From: Nonomuraea turcica | GTDB lineage: Bacteria > Actinomycetota > Actinomycetes > Streptosporangiales > Streptosporangiaceae | Direction of reading: 5' to 3' | Assembly (NCBI RefSeq): GCF_030718205.1 | Contig: NZ_JAUZQF010000007.1 | Location: forward strand, 124,001-188,000 | Length of the DNA stretch: 64,000 nt | Shown: positions 24,274 to 33,779 of the stretch, piece by piece | Layout of the letters: each line of letters begins with the position of its first letter | How positions within the stretch are numbered: the first letter of the stretch is position 1 | Notes under the pieces: model-generated | Told to the model about the DNA's origin: nothing | What the model saw: the letters and a program-made list of their open reading frames with translations, nothing else | The model's database searches: none | Made by a program: the position numbers and the translations under genes

Positions 24274-25746
24274 TTATGTGCTGCCCGCGTGGCGCTCCAG
24301 GAAGGTATACACGTCCGCCTCGTCAACGCCGGGGAACGACCCGGGCGGCAGCGCGGCCAGGACGTGGGAGTTGGCGCGGGCCGACGGCCAGGCGTACCCC
24401 TCCCAGCGTTCGGACAGCTCGGTGGGCGGGCGGCGGCAGCAGTCGCCGCCCGGGCAGTTGGACTTGGTGCGGTTGGTGGTCTCGCGGCCGCGGAACCACC
24501 GCGACTCCTTGAACGGCACCCCCAGCGTGATGGCGAAGTCCCGCTCGCGGGACGGATCCACGTGCGCCACGCAGAAGTAGGTCCCGGTGGGCGAGTCGGA
24601 GTATTGGTAGTAGACGGAGAACCGGTCCGGAGAGGCGAACACCTGCCGCCCCGACCACTGCAGGCACATCCGCTGGCCCTCGATGGCGCCCTGCTCGTCG
24701 GCGGGGAACTCGATGCCGTCGTTCTCGTAGGCCTTGTAGATGGTGCCGCCGGCGTCATTGCGCACAAAGTGGCAGACGAGACCCAGGTGGTGTGTGGCGA
24801 GGTTGGTGAAGCGGTGCGCGGCCATCTCGTACGACACCGCGAACACGTCCCGGAGGTCCTCCACCGACAGCGCCCGGTCGCTCTTGGCCTCCTGCAGGTA
24901 GAGCGTGGCGGCCCGCTCGGGGACGAGGACGGCGGCGGCGAAGTAGTTGGCCTCGGTGCGCTGGCGCAGGAAGTCGGCGAAGTCGCGGGGCTTGTCGTGG
25001 CCGAGCGCCAGGTGGCCGAGCGTCTGGAGCAGGATCGTGCGCGGGGTGTGCATGCCGAGCTGCTCGTGCTTGACGTAGATGCGGCGGTGGCGCAGGTCGG
25101 TGATGGAGCGTACGGAGCGGGGAAGGTCCTGCGCGGTGTGCACGGTGTAGCCGAAATGCGTCACCAGACTCTGGATCGTGCTCTGGGACAACGCGCCGGT
25201 GCGGTAGCCGACCGCGTCGAGCGCCTTGGCGGCGGCCTCCTCGATCTCGGGGAAGTAGTTGCCCACCTCGCGCTGGCGCCGCCGCAGCTCGGCGTTGGCC
25301 GCCCGGGCCTCCTCGGGGGTGGCGGTGCCGCGGGCCTGCCGGGCGCGCAGCTCGCCGTAGAGCCCGAGGATGTGCTCCAGCACGTCGTTGGGCACGCGGG
25401 CGGAGACCTTCAGCCGCGGCAGCCCGAGCCCGGCGTAGACGGGGTCGCGCTGCGCCTCCTCCAGGGCGATCTCCAGCTGGGCGCGGCGGTTGGGCGGCTG
25501 GCGGCGCAGCAGCTCCTCGATGGGCACGCCGAGCGCGGAGGCCAGAGCCTTGAGCAGCGACAGCTTGGGCTCGCGCTTGCCGTTTTCCAGCAGCGACAGC
25601 TGGCTCGGCGCCCTGCTCACGCGTGAGCCCAGGTCGGACAGGGTCATGCCGCGCTGTTTGCGCAGGTGGCGCAGGCGCTGGCCAAACGCGATGAGATCCA
25701 GCTCTTGCGTCAAAGACAGCGGTTCTTCACCCAGCAAGGACGCCAT
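24274..25746 (-). CDS. ramB: RamB-like XRE/short-chain fatty-acyl regulator
   Basis: 490 residues. The N-terminal XRE helix-turn-helix is FGQRLRHLRKQRGMTLSDLG, followed by SQLSLLENGKREPKLSLLKA. An ImmA/IrrE-like zincin-type domain (TILLQTLGHLALGHDKPRDF) and the C-terminal ScfR/DUF2083-type domain follow, with a Cys-rich NCPGGDCCRR. This layout is that of RamB, which represses glyoxylate-bypass genes in Corynebacterium and Mycobacterium. It is divergent from isocitrate lyase at 25984, which strongly supports the assignment. The 237-bp region between them should hold its operators. Confidence 0.88.
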   Translation of the reverse strand: MASLLGEEPLSLTQELDLIAFGQRLRHLRKQRGMTLSDLGSRVSRAPSQLSLLENGKREPKLSLLKALASALGVPIEELLRRQPPNRRAQLEIALEEAQRDPVYAGLGLPRLKVSARVPNDVLEHILGLYGELRARQARGTATPEEARAANAELRRRQREVGNYFPEIEEAAAKALDAVGYRTGALSQSTIQSLVTHFGYTVHTAQDLPRSVRSITDLRHRRIYVKHEQLGMHTPRTILLQTLGHLALGHDKPRDFADFLRQRTEANYFAAAVLVPERAATLYLQEAKSDRALSVEDLRDVFAVSYEMAAHRFTNLATHHLGLVCHFVRNDAGGTIYKAYENDGIEFPADEQGAIEGQRMCLQWSGRQVFASPDRFSVYYQYSDSPTGTYFCVAHVDPSRERDFAITLGVPFKESRWFRGRETTNRTKSNCPGGDCCRRPPTELSERWEGYAWPSARANSHVLAALPPGSFPGVDEADVYTFLERHAGST

Positions 25747-25983
25747 GGCCCGATCTTAGACAGAAATTCGGTCCATCTTCTACCCCCAGCGCCACATCGT
25801 CCGCCACAGCGCGATTGGTCTAGGCCAACGGTAAAACTCGCGATTTCTTCTCCTTCAAATACCCGTCAGTAATGGACAGGTTCAGAATTTTCGCGAATCT
25901 TCTCAGCCGCTCTGCCTATTGGACGAGCCCTCCCGGGCATGAGACTCGGCGTAAGCACCCAGGGGACGACAAAGGAGTGAACG
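25747..25983. promoter_or_regulatory. Divergent ramB-aceA control region
   Basis: This AT-richer spacer separates the two divergent genes. It contains TTCGCGAA (25890-25897), a perfect palindrome inside AATTTTCGCGAATC, and a related AAAACTCGCGATTT near 25832. The pair, about 55 bp apart, may be regulator sites. They do not match the published corynebacterial RamB box closely, so this is only a candidate. The aceA ribosome site AAAGGAG lies about 7 nt before ATG 25984. Confidence 0.5.
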
Positions 25984-27267
<1,284 letters not shown>

Positions 27268-27319
27268 TCCCCTGATCTCGCCGGCCACCTCCAGGGCATG
27301 GGATGGTTCCCCGGCGACG

Positions 27320-27353
27320 GCCGCGTCAGTCTTCCCCCAGCGACTGGCGCGGC
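27320..27353. terminator. Bidirectional hairpin between aceA and the siderophore-interacting gene
   Basis: GCCGCGTCAGTC (27320-27331) and GACTGGCGCGGC (27342-27353) form a 12-bp stem with one mismatch and a 10-nt loop. It sits between two convergent genes and can serve both. Confidence 0.75.
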
Positions 27354-27375
27354 CCCCTTACGCGACGCGGCGGAG

Positions 27376-28212
27376 TCAGCCGGCGATCGCGGCGGCTTCC
27401 TCGGCCTCGACCTGGCGGTTCCAGTCGCGCTTGGCGGCGCGCCACCCCTCGTCGTCCACCCCGGCCCGCCAGTAGCCGGAGATCGACAGGCGATCCATCG
27501 AGATCCCCCGCTCCAGGCGCAGGTGGCGGCGGAGCTTCTTGACGAAACCGGCCTCGCCGTGCACGAACGCGTGCACGTTCCCGTCCGGGAACTCCAGCTC
27601 GCACACGGTCCGCACCAGAACCTCACCCACCGGCCGGTCACCCCGGTACAGCCACGTGATCCTGGCGTCCGCGGCCGTGTCCAGCTTCAGCTCGTCCTCC
27701 GGCCCGTCCACCTCCACCAGGACGTGCGCGAGCACCCCGTCGGGCAGCACCTCGAGCGAGGCCGCGATGGCCGGCAGCGCGCTCTCGTCACCCACCAGCA
27801 GATGCCAATCCGCCGCCGGATCGGGCGCGTAGCCGCCGCCGGGCCCCAGCAGGAGCACGACGTCACCCGGCGCGGCACGATCCGCCCACGGCCCGGCCAC
27901 GCCCTCGTCGCCGTGGACCACGAAGTCAAGGGTCAGCTCGCGGGCGTCCGGGTCCCAGGCGCGCACGGTGTAGGTGCGCAGCCGCGGCCAGAGCTCGCGC
28001 GGCATGGTCTCACGGCAGGCCTTCACGCTGAACGGCTGGGGATATTCGACATCCTCGTAGGGGAAGACGACCTTCACGTAGTGGTCGGTCAGGCCCGAGG
28101 TGGCGAAGTCGGCCAGCCCGTCGCCGCCGACCACGATGCGGACCATGTGCGGGGAGAGCCGCTCGGTTCGTAGGACGACACCCCGATGATGGTCCGTGGG
28201 CTTTTCAGCCAT
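27376..28212 (-). CDS. Siderophore-interacting protein (ferric-siderophore reductase, FAD-binding)
   Basis: 278 residues of the SIP/ViuB type. The N-terminal FAD-binding beta barrel includes RLSPHMVRIVVGGDGLADF and the FAD block RTYTVRAWDP (R-x-Y-T). Then GDVVLLLGPGGGYAPDP and LVGDESALPAIAASLEVLPD mark the NAD(P)H side. It removes iron from imported siderophores by reducing Fe3+. A near-consensus iron box lies 24-42 bp upstream of the start codon, so expression should rise when iron is scarce. Siderophore synthesis genes are not nearby. Confidence 0.92.
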   Translation of the reverse strand: MAEKPTDHHRGVVLRTERLSPHMVRIVVGGDGLADFATSGLTDHYVKVVFPYEDVEYPQPFSVKACRETMPRELWPRLRTYTVRAWDPDARELTLDFVVHGDEGVAGPWADRAAPGDVVLLLGPGGGYAPDPAADWHLLVGDESALPAIAASLEVLPDGVLAHVLVEVDGPEDELKLDTAADARITWLYRGDRPVGEVLVRTVCELEFPDGNVHAFVHGEAGFVKKLRRHLRLERGISMDRLSISGYWRAGVDDEGWRAAKRDWNRQVEAEEAAAIAG

Positions 28213-28235
28213 AGAGAAACATCCCCCTGACAGAG

Positions 28236-28254
28236 TTAGGCATGCCTAACCTTA
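28236..28254. promoter_or_regulatory. Iron box (DtxR/IdeR-type operator)
   Basis: TTAGGCATGCCTAACCTTA matches about 15 of 19 positions of the actinobacterial IdeR/DmdR consensus. It lies about 24 bp upstream of the start codon of the siderophore-interacting gene, where a repressor would block transcription. Confidence 0.85.
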
Positions 28255-28302
28255 TACTCCGTCTCGCCGATCCTGCCAGTGGGGGCCGGATCTCCGTCGC
28301 GG

Positions 28303-29283
28303 TCAGGCGGCCGCCGTGTCGCCCGCCGACGCGGCGGGGCCCGCCCCCACCGCGGACAAGAACAGTGCCATGTGCTGGAATGCCAGCCGCGCCTCAGGCA
28401 ACACGTCCGCCAAAATAGGGAACGCATGCGGCATGCGCCGCCATTCCTCATACCTGACGAGCACCCCGCCGCTCCGTGCCCGCTCGGCCACCCGCCGTGC
28501 CTCGTCGCGGAGCACCTCGGTGGAGCCGGTCACGATCATGAGCGGCGGCAGTCCGGTGAAGTCGCCGTGCACCGGCGAGACCAGCGGGTCGTGCGGATCC
28601 AGCCCGGAGGTCCACCGGCGCGCCAGCCACCCCACCCGGCTGGCCGGCAGCAGCGGGTCCTCCCAGCGGTTCGCGCGGCGCGGGATGTCGGTCAGGTCCG
28701 CCCACGGCGACAGGCAGATCGCGGCCGCGGGCAGCGGCAGCCCCCGGTCACGCAGCGCCAGCAGCGTCACCAGCGTCAGATGGCCGCCGGCGGAGTCGCC
28801 CGCGAGGACGATGTCCTTGGGGGCGTAGCCGTGCCGCAGCAGGCAGTCGTAGGCGTCCAGCGCGTCGGCCAGCGAGTCCGCCAGCTTGTGGACCGGGCCC
28901 TGGCGATAGTCGAGCGCCAGCACCGGCCGCCTGGACACCACCGACAGCCGCCAGGTGATGGATCGGTGCGTGCGCGGCGAGCAGGAGAAATAGCCGCCCC
29001 CGTGGAAGTACAACAAGGCCTTGCCCTCATCCAGGCCCTCGCCGCCGCGTACCCACTCCCCGCCGCAATCCGGGAAGGCGGCGGACGTGATGGACACGTG
29101 CGCCGGGTGCGGCACCTGCACCAGCCGTGCGAGCCTGCCGATGCGGGCCGCCCCCACCAGCGCGAGCGGATGGCGCATCAAGAGACTGGACGCCGGCTTC
29201 AACGTTCCGCGCATCAGACTGATCAGCGCGCGGGCCTGCCAGCTCAAGGGGTATTGAGGAGACACATCCCCGTCGATCCGCAT
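28303..29283 (-). CDS. Alpha/beta hydrolase, hormone-sensitive-lipase-type esterase
   Basis: 326 residues. The start at ATG 29283 has GGAGGG upstream; ATG 29313 would add ten residues. Family IV/HSL features: oxyanion HGGGYFSCSPRTH, the nucleophile in VLAGDSAGGHLTLV, an Asp-rich segment WTSGLDPHDPLVSP and the catalytic His in MPHAFPIL. It hydrolyses short or medium acyl esters in the cytoplasm or membrane-associated. It is divergent from the exporter at 29505; no functional link is evident. Confidence 0.9.
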   Translation of the reverse strand: MRIDGDVSPQYPLSWQARALISLMRGTLKPASSLLMRHPLALVGAARIGRLARLVQVPHPAHVSITSAAFPDCGGEWVRGGEGLDEGKALLYFHGGGYFSCSPRTHRSITWRLSVVSRRPVLALDYRQGPVHKLADSLADALDAYDCLLRHGYAPKDIVLAGDSAGGHLTLVTLLALRDRGLPLPAAAICLSPWADLTDIPRRANRWEDPLLPASRVGWLARRWTSGLDPHDPLVSPVHGDFTGLPPLMIVTGSTEVLRDEARRVAERARSGGVLVRYEEWRRMPHAFPILADVLPEARLAFQHMALFLSAVGAGPAASAGDTAAA

Positions 29284-29504
29284 AATGACCCTCCGAAGAG
29301 TGTCATTCCCCAAAGAGCCGAATCCTACCAGCCAGTAAGTGTCTCATCGCTTACACGGACATTTCGGCAATGTGTCACGCTGGCGGGCCTCGTTTATCCC
29401 GTTGCGAACCGCTGACGCTCCGACGGATAATTCCATGCTTTCCGTCGGCAGACCCGTGCGCGGGTCCGGACACGGCGCGTAGCCATGTCCTTACAGATCC
29501 GGAG

Positions 29505-30299
29505 GTGTCAACCATACTCCTCTATGCCCGGCTCGTCCGGTACGGCTTCCGCAAGCACGCCACCTACGTCTGGGCAGCACTCGCCGGCGCGTTCACCAAC
29601 AGCGTGTTCGGCGTCCTGCGCGCCTACATCCTCATCGCACTCTGGCAAGCCCGCCCCGGGCTGGCCGGCTACGACATCACCGACGCCGTCACCTTCTGCT
29701 TCGTCACCCAGGCGTTCATCGGGCCGATGCAGCTGTTCGGCGGCGGCCTCGGCCTCCCCGAGCGCATCCGCAGCGGCGACATCGCGCTCGACCTGGTCCG
29801 CCCGGCCTCGCTGCAGCTGTGGTCGCTGGCCGAGGACCTCGGCAGGGCCGCCTACCTGTTCCTCGTCCGCGGCATCCCGCCGATGCTGCTCGGCGCGGCG
29901 TTGTTCGGCATCGTCGTGCCCGCCGATCCCGGCCGGTGGGCGGCGTTCCTGTGCGGCTTCGCGATCGCGGTCGTGGTCAGCTTCGGCTGGCGCTACCTGG
30001 TCGCGCTGTCGGTCTGCTGGCTGGTCGACGACCGCGGCGTGGCGGTGCTGTCGCTGGTCCTGACGACCTTCTTCTCCGGGCTGATGCTGCCGTTGCGCAT
30101 CTTCCCCGGCTGGCTCGGCGACCTCGCCGCGTCGTTGCCGTGGGCGGCCATGGTCCAGCTGCCCACCGACCTCTACCTCGGCAAGGCGCCCGTCCTGGAG
30201 ACGCTGGCCTTCCAGGCGTTCTGGGCGGTGGTGCTGCTCGGGCTCGGCGCGCTCGGCACCCGGGTGATCCGCCACAAGGTGGTGATCCAGGGTGGTTAG
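29505..30299 (+). CDS. ABC-2 exporter permease
   Basis: 265 residues with six predicted transmembrane helices (AALAGAFTNSVFGVLRAYIL, GIPPMLLGAALFGIVV, WRYLVALSVCWLV and others), of the COG4587/COG3694 type that occurs in pairs with one ATPase. The start is unclear. GTG 29505 is the nearest standard codon, but it overlaps the ribosome site. GGAGG (29501-29505) has ideal spacing to an ATA at 29514, where family proteins begin (L-L-Y-A-R-L). It overlaps the second permease by 8 bp. The three genes form one exporter; the cargo is unknown. Confidence 0.88.
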   Translation: MSTILLYARLVRYGFRKHATYVWAALAGAFTNSVFGVLRAYILIALWQARPGLAGYDITDAVTFCFVTQAFIGPMQLFGGGLGLPERIRSGDIALDLVRPASLQLWSLAEDLGRAAYLFLVRGIPPMLLGAALFGIVVPADPGRWAAFLCGFAIAVVVSFGWRYLVALSVCWLVDDRGVAVLSLVLTTFFSGLMLPLRIFPGWLGDLAASLPWAAMVQLPTDLYLGKAPVLETLAFQAFWAVVLLGLGALGTRVIRHKVVIQGG

Positions 30300-31080
30300 G
30301 ACGTATTTCCTGCTGGCCTGGACGTGGACCCGCGCCGCGGCCGCGTACCCGGCGTCGTTCTGGCTGATGGTCGCGCTCGGCGGCGTCATCGCCGCCCTCG
30401 ACGTCGCCGTCATCCTGGTCATCTTCGCCAATACCACCTCGCTCGCCGGGTTCTCCCGCGAGGAGGTCCTCTTCCTGTACGGCACCTCCAGCGTGGCCTT
30501 CACCGTCTGCGACATGTTCGTCAGCAACCTCGACCGGGTCAGCCAGCACATCAAGGCGGGCACGCTGGACACCTTCCTCATCCGGCCGGTCAGCGCGTGG
30601 CTGCAACTGGCCACCGACCACTTCAACGGCACCAGGGTCGGGCGGGTGATGCAGGCGGGCGCGGTGCTCGGCTACGCGCTGGCCGTGCTGGACGTCGACT
30701 GGCGGCGTGCCTGGCTGATCCCGGTCATGCTGATCACAGGGATGGTCATCTTCACGGCGCTGTGGACGCTGGGCGGGGCGCTGCAGTTCGTGCTGACCGA
30801 CGCCCCGGAGGTGGTCAGCTCCTTCACCTACGGCAGCCAGCAGCTCAGTCAATACCCGTTCAGCATCTACGGTCGCGACCTGGTCAGGGGCGTGACGTAC
30901 GCGGTCCCGCTGGCCTTCATCAACTGGCAGCCGGGCCTGTACGTGCTGGGCCGCGACGACCCGTTCGGCACGCCGGAGTTCATGCGGTTCATGGGGCCGG
31001 CCGCCGCGCTGGTTCTCGCCCTGCTGGCGGCGCTGGCCTGGCGGCAGGGCATCAGGCACTACCGATCCACGGGGAGTTGA
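30292..31080 (+). CDS. ABC-2 exporter permease, second subunit
   Basis: 262 residues from GTG 30292, which overlaps the preceding gene by 8 bp. It begins MVRTYFLLAWTWTRAAAAYP and has about six hydrophobic helices, including LMVALGGVIAALDVAVILV and ALVLALLAALAWRQG at the end. COG3694-type partner of the first permease; the two probably form a heterodimer in the membrane. Two bp after its stop comes the ATPase gene. Confidence 0.9.
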   Translation: MVRTYFLLAWTWTRAAAAYPASFWLMVALGGVIAALDVAVILVIFANTTSLAGFSREEVLFLYGTSSVAFTVCDMFVSNLDRVSQHIKAGTLDTFLIRPVSAWLQLATDHFNGTRVGRVMQAGAVLGYALAVLDVDWRRAWLIPVMLITGMVIFTALWTLGGALQFVLTDAPEVVSSFTYGSQQLSQYPFSIYGRDLVRGVTYAVPLAFINWQPGLYVLGRDDPFGTPEFMRFMGPAAALVLALLAALAWRQGIRHYRSTGS

Positions 31081-31082
31081 GA

Positions 31083-31832
31083 ATGATCGAGCTCGAGCGG
31101 GCGGGACGCTCGTTCAAAGTGAAAAGGACCGTCGTCCACGCCGTACGCGACCTGTCGTTCACCGTGTCGGCCGGGGAGTTCGTCGGCTACCTCGGGCCCA
31201 ACGGGGCGGGCAAGTCCACCACGATCAAGATGTTGTGCGGCATCCTCACGCCCACCTCAGGACGGGTGCGCGTGGCCGGGCTGGACCCGTCCCGCCGGCG
31301 CACCACGCTCGCGCGGCGGATCGGCGTGGTGTTCGGGCAGCGCACGACGCTGTGGTGGGACCTGCCGCTCGCCGACAGCTTCGAGCTGATCCGGCTGCTC
31401 TACAAGGTCGAGCGCGCGGCGTTCAGGTCGAGGCTCAACGAGCTGACCGAGACCCTCGACCTCGGCGCGTTCCTGCGCACACCGGTCCGGCAGCTCAGCC
31501 TCGGCCAGCGGATGCGCGGCGACCTGGCGGCCGCGCTGCTGCACGCGCCGGACGTGCTGGTGCTCGACGAGCCGACGATCGGGCTCGACGTGGTCAGCAA
31601 GGCCGGCATCCGGGAGTTCCTGCGCAAGCTCAACGCCGAGGAGGGCACGACCGTGTTGCTGACCACGCACGACCTCGGCGACATCGAACGCCTGTGCCGC
31701 CGGGTGATGCTGATCGACCACGGTCGGCTGGCGTTCGACGGGACGCTGGAGGAGCTGATGGCCACCGCCCCCGACCAGTCCACGATCGAGGACGTCGTCA
31801 CCCGCCTCTACACCGGCACCACTGCTCAGTAG
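31083..31832 (+). CDS. ABC exporter ATP-binding protein
   Basis: 249 residues from ATG 31083. Walker A GPNGAGKS, signature LSLGQRMRGDL, Walker B VLVLDEPTIGLD and the switch His in LLTTHDLGDIE. The segment FGQRTTLWWDLPLADSFELI is characteristic of the COG4586 ATPases that serve the COG4587/COG3694 permease pair. The frame is open far upstream, but only as an overlap with the permease gene. It powers export of an unknown substrate. Its 3' end overlaps the convergent membrane-protein gene by 7 bp. Confidence 0.93.
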   Translation: MIELERAGRSFKVKRTVVHAVRDLSFTVSAGEFVGYLGPNGAGKSTTIKMLCGILTPTSGRVRVAGLDPSRRRTTLARRIGVVFGQRTTLWWDLPLADSFELIRLLYKVERAAFRSRLNELTETLDLGAFLRTPVRQLSLGQRMRGDLAAALLHAPDVLVLDEPTIGLDVVSKAGIREFLRKLNAEEGTTVLLTTHDLGDIERLCRRVMLIDHGRLAFDGTLEELMATAPDQSTIEDVVTRLYTGTTAQ

Positions 31833-32308
31833 TAGGTGCTCTCGGACGCGGGCTCGTACTCCTCGTCCAGGTCGTCGCGCTGGCGCGACCAGCGCGACGG
31901 CATCAGCACCGGAATGAACAGCGCCACGCCGAGCAGGGCGAACACGCCCGTCGTCAGCATGGTCTTGGCGCCGAACCCCGCGTCCCTGATGATCTGGTTC
32001 ACCGACGGCTCGGACGGGATGAGGGACAGCGCCCTGTTCACGTCGAGCGCGTAGATGACCGTCCACGCCAGTAGGACCATGGACGGCACGAAGGCCGCCA
32101 GCGGGGAGACCCTGCCCGCCACCACGAGCCCGAGGACGAGGCCGACCGCGGCCATCGCGCCGAGCGCGATCCACATCTGCTGGCTGTCCGGTGGAGCCGC
32201 CGCCGCACTGCCGACGGCCTGCTGTACAGCCCAGCCGCCACCTGCCACTACAGCTGCCGTTACTACAAGCCCGATAAGCAAACCCGCCAAGTGCCGCAAC
32301 GTTCTCAC
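31826..32308 (-). CDS. Hypothetical membrane protein
   Basis: 160 residues from GTG 32308. Four hydrophobic helices are visible (LLIGLVVTAAVVAGGGWAV, MWIALGAMAAVGLVLGLVVA, AFVPSMVLLAWTVIYAL, TGVFALLGVALFIPVLM), with a C-terminal acidic tail (RDDLDEEYEPASES). No family recognised. It overlaps the end of the ABC ATPase gene on the other strand by 7 bp. Confidence 0.75.
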   Translation of the reverse strand: MRTLRHLAGLLIGLVVTAAVVAGGGWAVQQAVGSAAAAPPDSQQMWIALGAMAAVGLVLGLVVAGRVSPLAAFVPSMVLLAWTVIYALDVNRALSLIPSEPSVNQIIRDAGFGAKTMLTTGVFALLGVALFIPVLMPSRWSRQRDDLDEEYEPASESTYY

Positions 32309-32420
32309 CTCTGTATCAACGTAATCGGCACGACCCTAGCGACAAATGCCGCAAACCGACCAGGCATTGAGCACTTGAGGTCTCAAGACACCCTGCCCCG
32401 TGAGACCATGTGGCACACCC

Positions 32421-32954
32421 ATGCGCGCGCAACTTCCCCTCCGTCTCGCGCGGACGGCCGCCTTCTCCGCCGTCTGCGTGATCCTCGCCACGCTCGCACA
32501 CGTCGTGGGTGGCGGCTCGGGTCCCGAGCCATGGGCCGCCGGGCTGGGGCTCGCGGCGGTGGCAGGGCTGGGGCTGGCCCTGTGCGGCAGGGAACGTTCT
32601 CCCGTGACCGTCAACGGTGTGCTGGCGGTGGCGCAGCTCGGGCTGCACGAACTGTTCGCCGGCGACGACACCGCCTACGTCTCCGTGCACGTCCACGGAG
32701 GCGGCCTGGCGGTCAACGCCGGGATGTTGCTCGCCCACCTGACGGCCACGCTGATCACCGGCGCGTGGCTGGCGCGTGGCGAGGCCGCGCTCTGGTCGCT
32801 GCTGCGCCGCCTCGGCCGCCGTCTCGTCCTATTGCGCCCGGTGGCGGTGCCCGCCGTGCGTGCGTACGTGCCGGTCGTCTTCACCCGGGTCGTCCCGCCC
32901 CAGCCGGGGTTCCGGCACTGTCTGGCCAGGCGTGGTCCTCCACTTCCCGCCTGA
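32421..32954 (+). CDS. Hypothetical membrane protein upstream of YcnI
   Basis: 177 residues from ATG 32421 (a GTG at 32400 is also possible). Helices: AAFSAVCVILATLAHVVGGG, AAGLGLAAVAGLGLALC, LLAHLTATLITGAWLA. His residues cluster in HELFAG and SVHVHGGG between helices, which could bind metal. It lies 46 bp before the YcnI gene on the same strand. In actinobacteria such proteins often accompany YcnI and copper-handling genes, so a role in copper homeostasis is plausible but not shown. Confidence 0.7.
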   Translation: MRAQLPLRLARTAAFSAVCVILATLAHVVGGGSGPEPWAAGLGLAAVAGLGLALCGRERSPVTVNGVLAVAQLGLHELFAGDDTAYVSVHVHGGGLAVNAGMLLAHLTATLITGAWLARGEAALWSLLRRLGRRLVLLRPVAVPAVRAYVPVVFTRVVPPQPGFRHCLARRGPPLPA

Positions 32955-33000
32955 CCCTCTGACACCTCTTTCCTCTCAATCAGCCAAGTGGAGTATCGCC

Positions 33001-33711
33001 ATGTCCTTCGTACGCCGTGCCGCGACCGTGCTCGCCGCCGCCACTGCTCTCACCGCCGGCCTCGCGCTGCCCGCGCTGGCCCACGTCACCGTCCAGCCGG
33101 GCACCGCCGAGCAGGGGTCCTTCACCAAGGTCGCGTTCCGGGTGCCGAACGAGCGTGACACCGCCTCGACCACCAAGATCGAAGTCAGCTTCCCCGCCGA
33201 CCACCCGCTGGCCTTCGTGTCGGTCAAGCCTCTGCCCGGATGGGAGGTGAAGGTGACGGAGGGCAAGCTGCCCACGCCGGTCAAGACCGAGTACGGCGAC
33301 CTGGAGGAGGCCGTCACCACGGTCGTCTGGTCGGGCGGGAAGATCAACCCGGGTGAGTTCCAGGAGTTCGAGGTGTCCATGGGGCAGTTGCCCAAGGACA
33401 CGGATCAGCTGCTGTTCCCGACGAAGCAGACGTACTCGAACGGGGAGGTCGTGGACTGGGCCGAGGCGCCGAAGGCGGACGGCACGGAGGACGAGCACCC
33501 GGCTCCGCTGCTCAAGCTCGTCCCCGCCGCCGCCTCCCCGTCCGCTTCCCCCAGCGCCGCCGCGGCGGCCGCCTCCCCGGCTGCGACCTCGGTGGTCTTG
33601 AATCCGGCCGGGTCTGACGGCACCGCGCGCCTGCTGGGCGGCGCCGGTCTGGCGGTGGGCGTCGTCGGCGTCGTCCTCGCCGCCCTCGGCCTCCGCCGCC
33701 GCTCAGCCTGA
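33001..33711 (+). CDS. ycnI: YcnI-family copper-binding protein (DUF1775)
   Basis: 236 residues. The Sec signal ends at LALPALAH, so the mature protein begins with His in HVTVQP; in YcnI this N-terminal His binds Cu(II) together with a Trp. The DUF1775 core contains GSFTKVAFRVPNERDT and LPGWEVKV. A Ala/Ser/Pro linker and a C-terminal helix (LLGGAGLAVGVVGVVLAALG) with RRRS anchor it to the membrane. It acts on the outer surface, probably as a copper chaperone. Start ATG 33001 with GTGGAG upstream. Confidence 0.9.
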   Translation: MSFVRRAATVLAAATALTAGLALPALAHVTVQPGTAEQGSFTKVAFRVPNERDTASTTKIEVSFPADHPLAFVSVKPLPGWEVKVTEGKLPTPVKTEYGDLEEAVTTVVWSGGKINPGEFQEFEVSMGQLPKDTDQLLFPTKQTYSNGEVVDWAEAPKADGTEDEHPAPLLKLVPAAASPSASPSAAAAAASPAATSVVLNPAGSDGTARLLGGAGLAVGVVGVVLAALGLRRRSA

Positions 33712-33779
33712 CACGCGCGCCGCGCGCGGCCCCGCGCGGGCGGCCCGGCGCCGCACAGCCCGCCGCGCGCTGCGGTCGG

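Noticed and set aside
23683..25626. A 647-codon plus-strand frame across gpgS and the RamB-like gene
   Set aside because: Antisense to both proteins, no recognisable domain.
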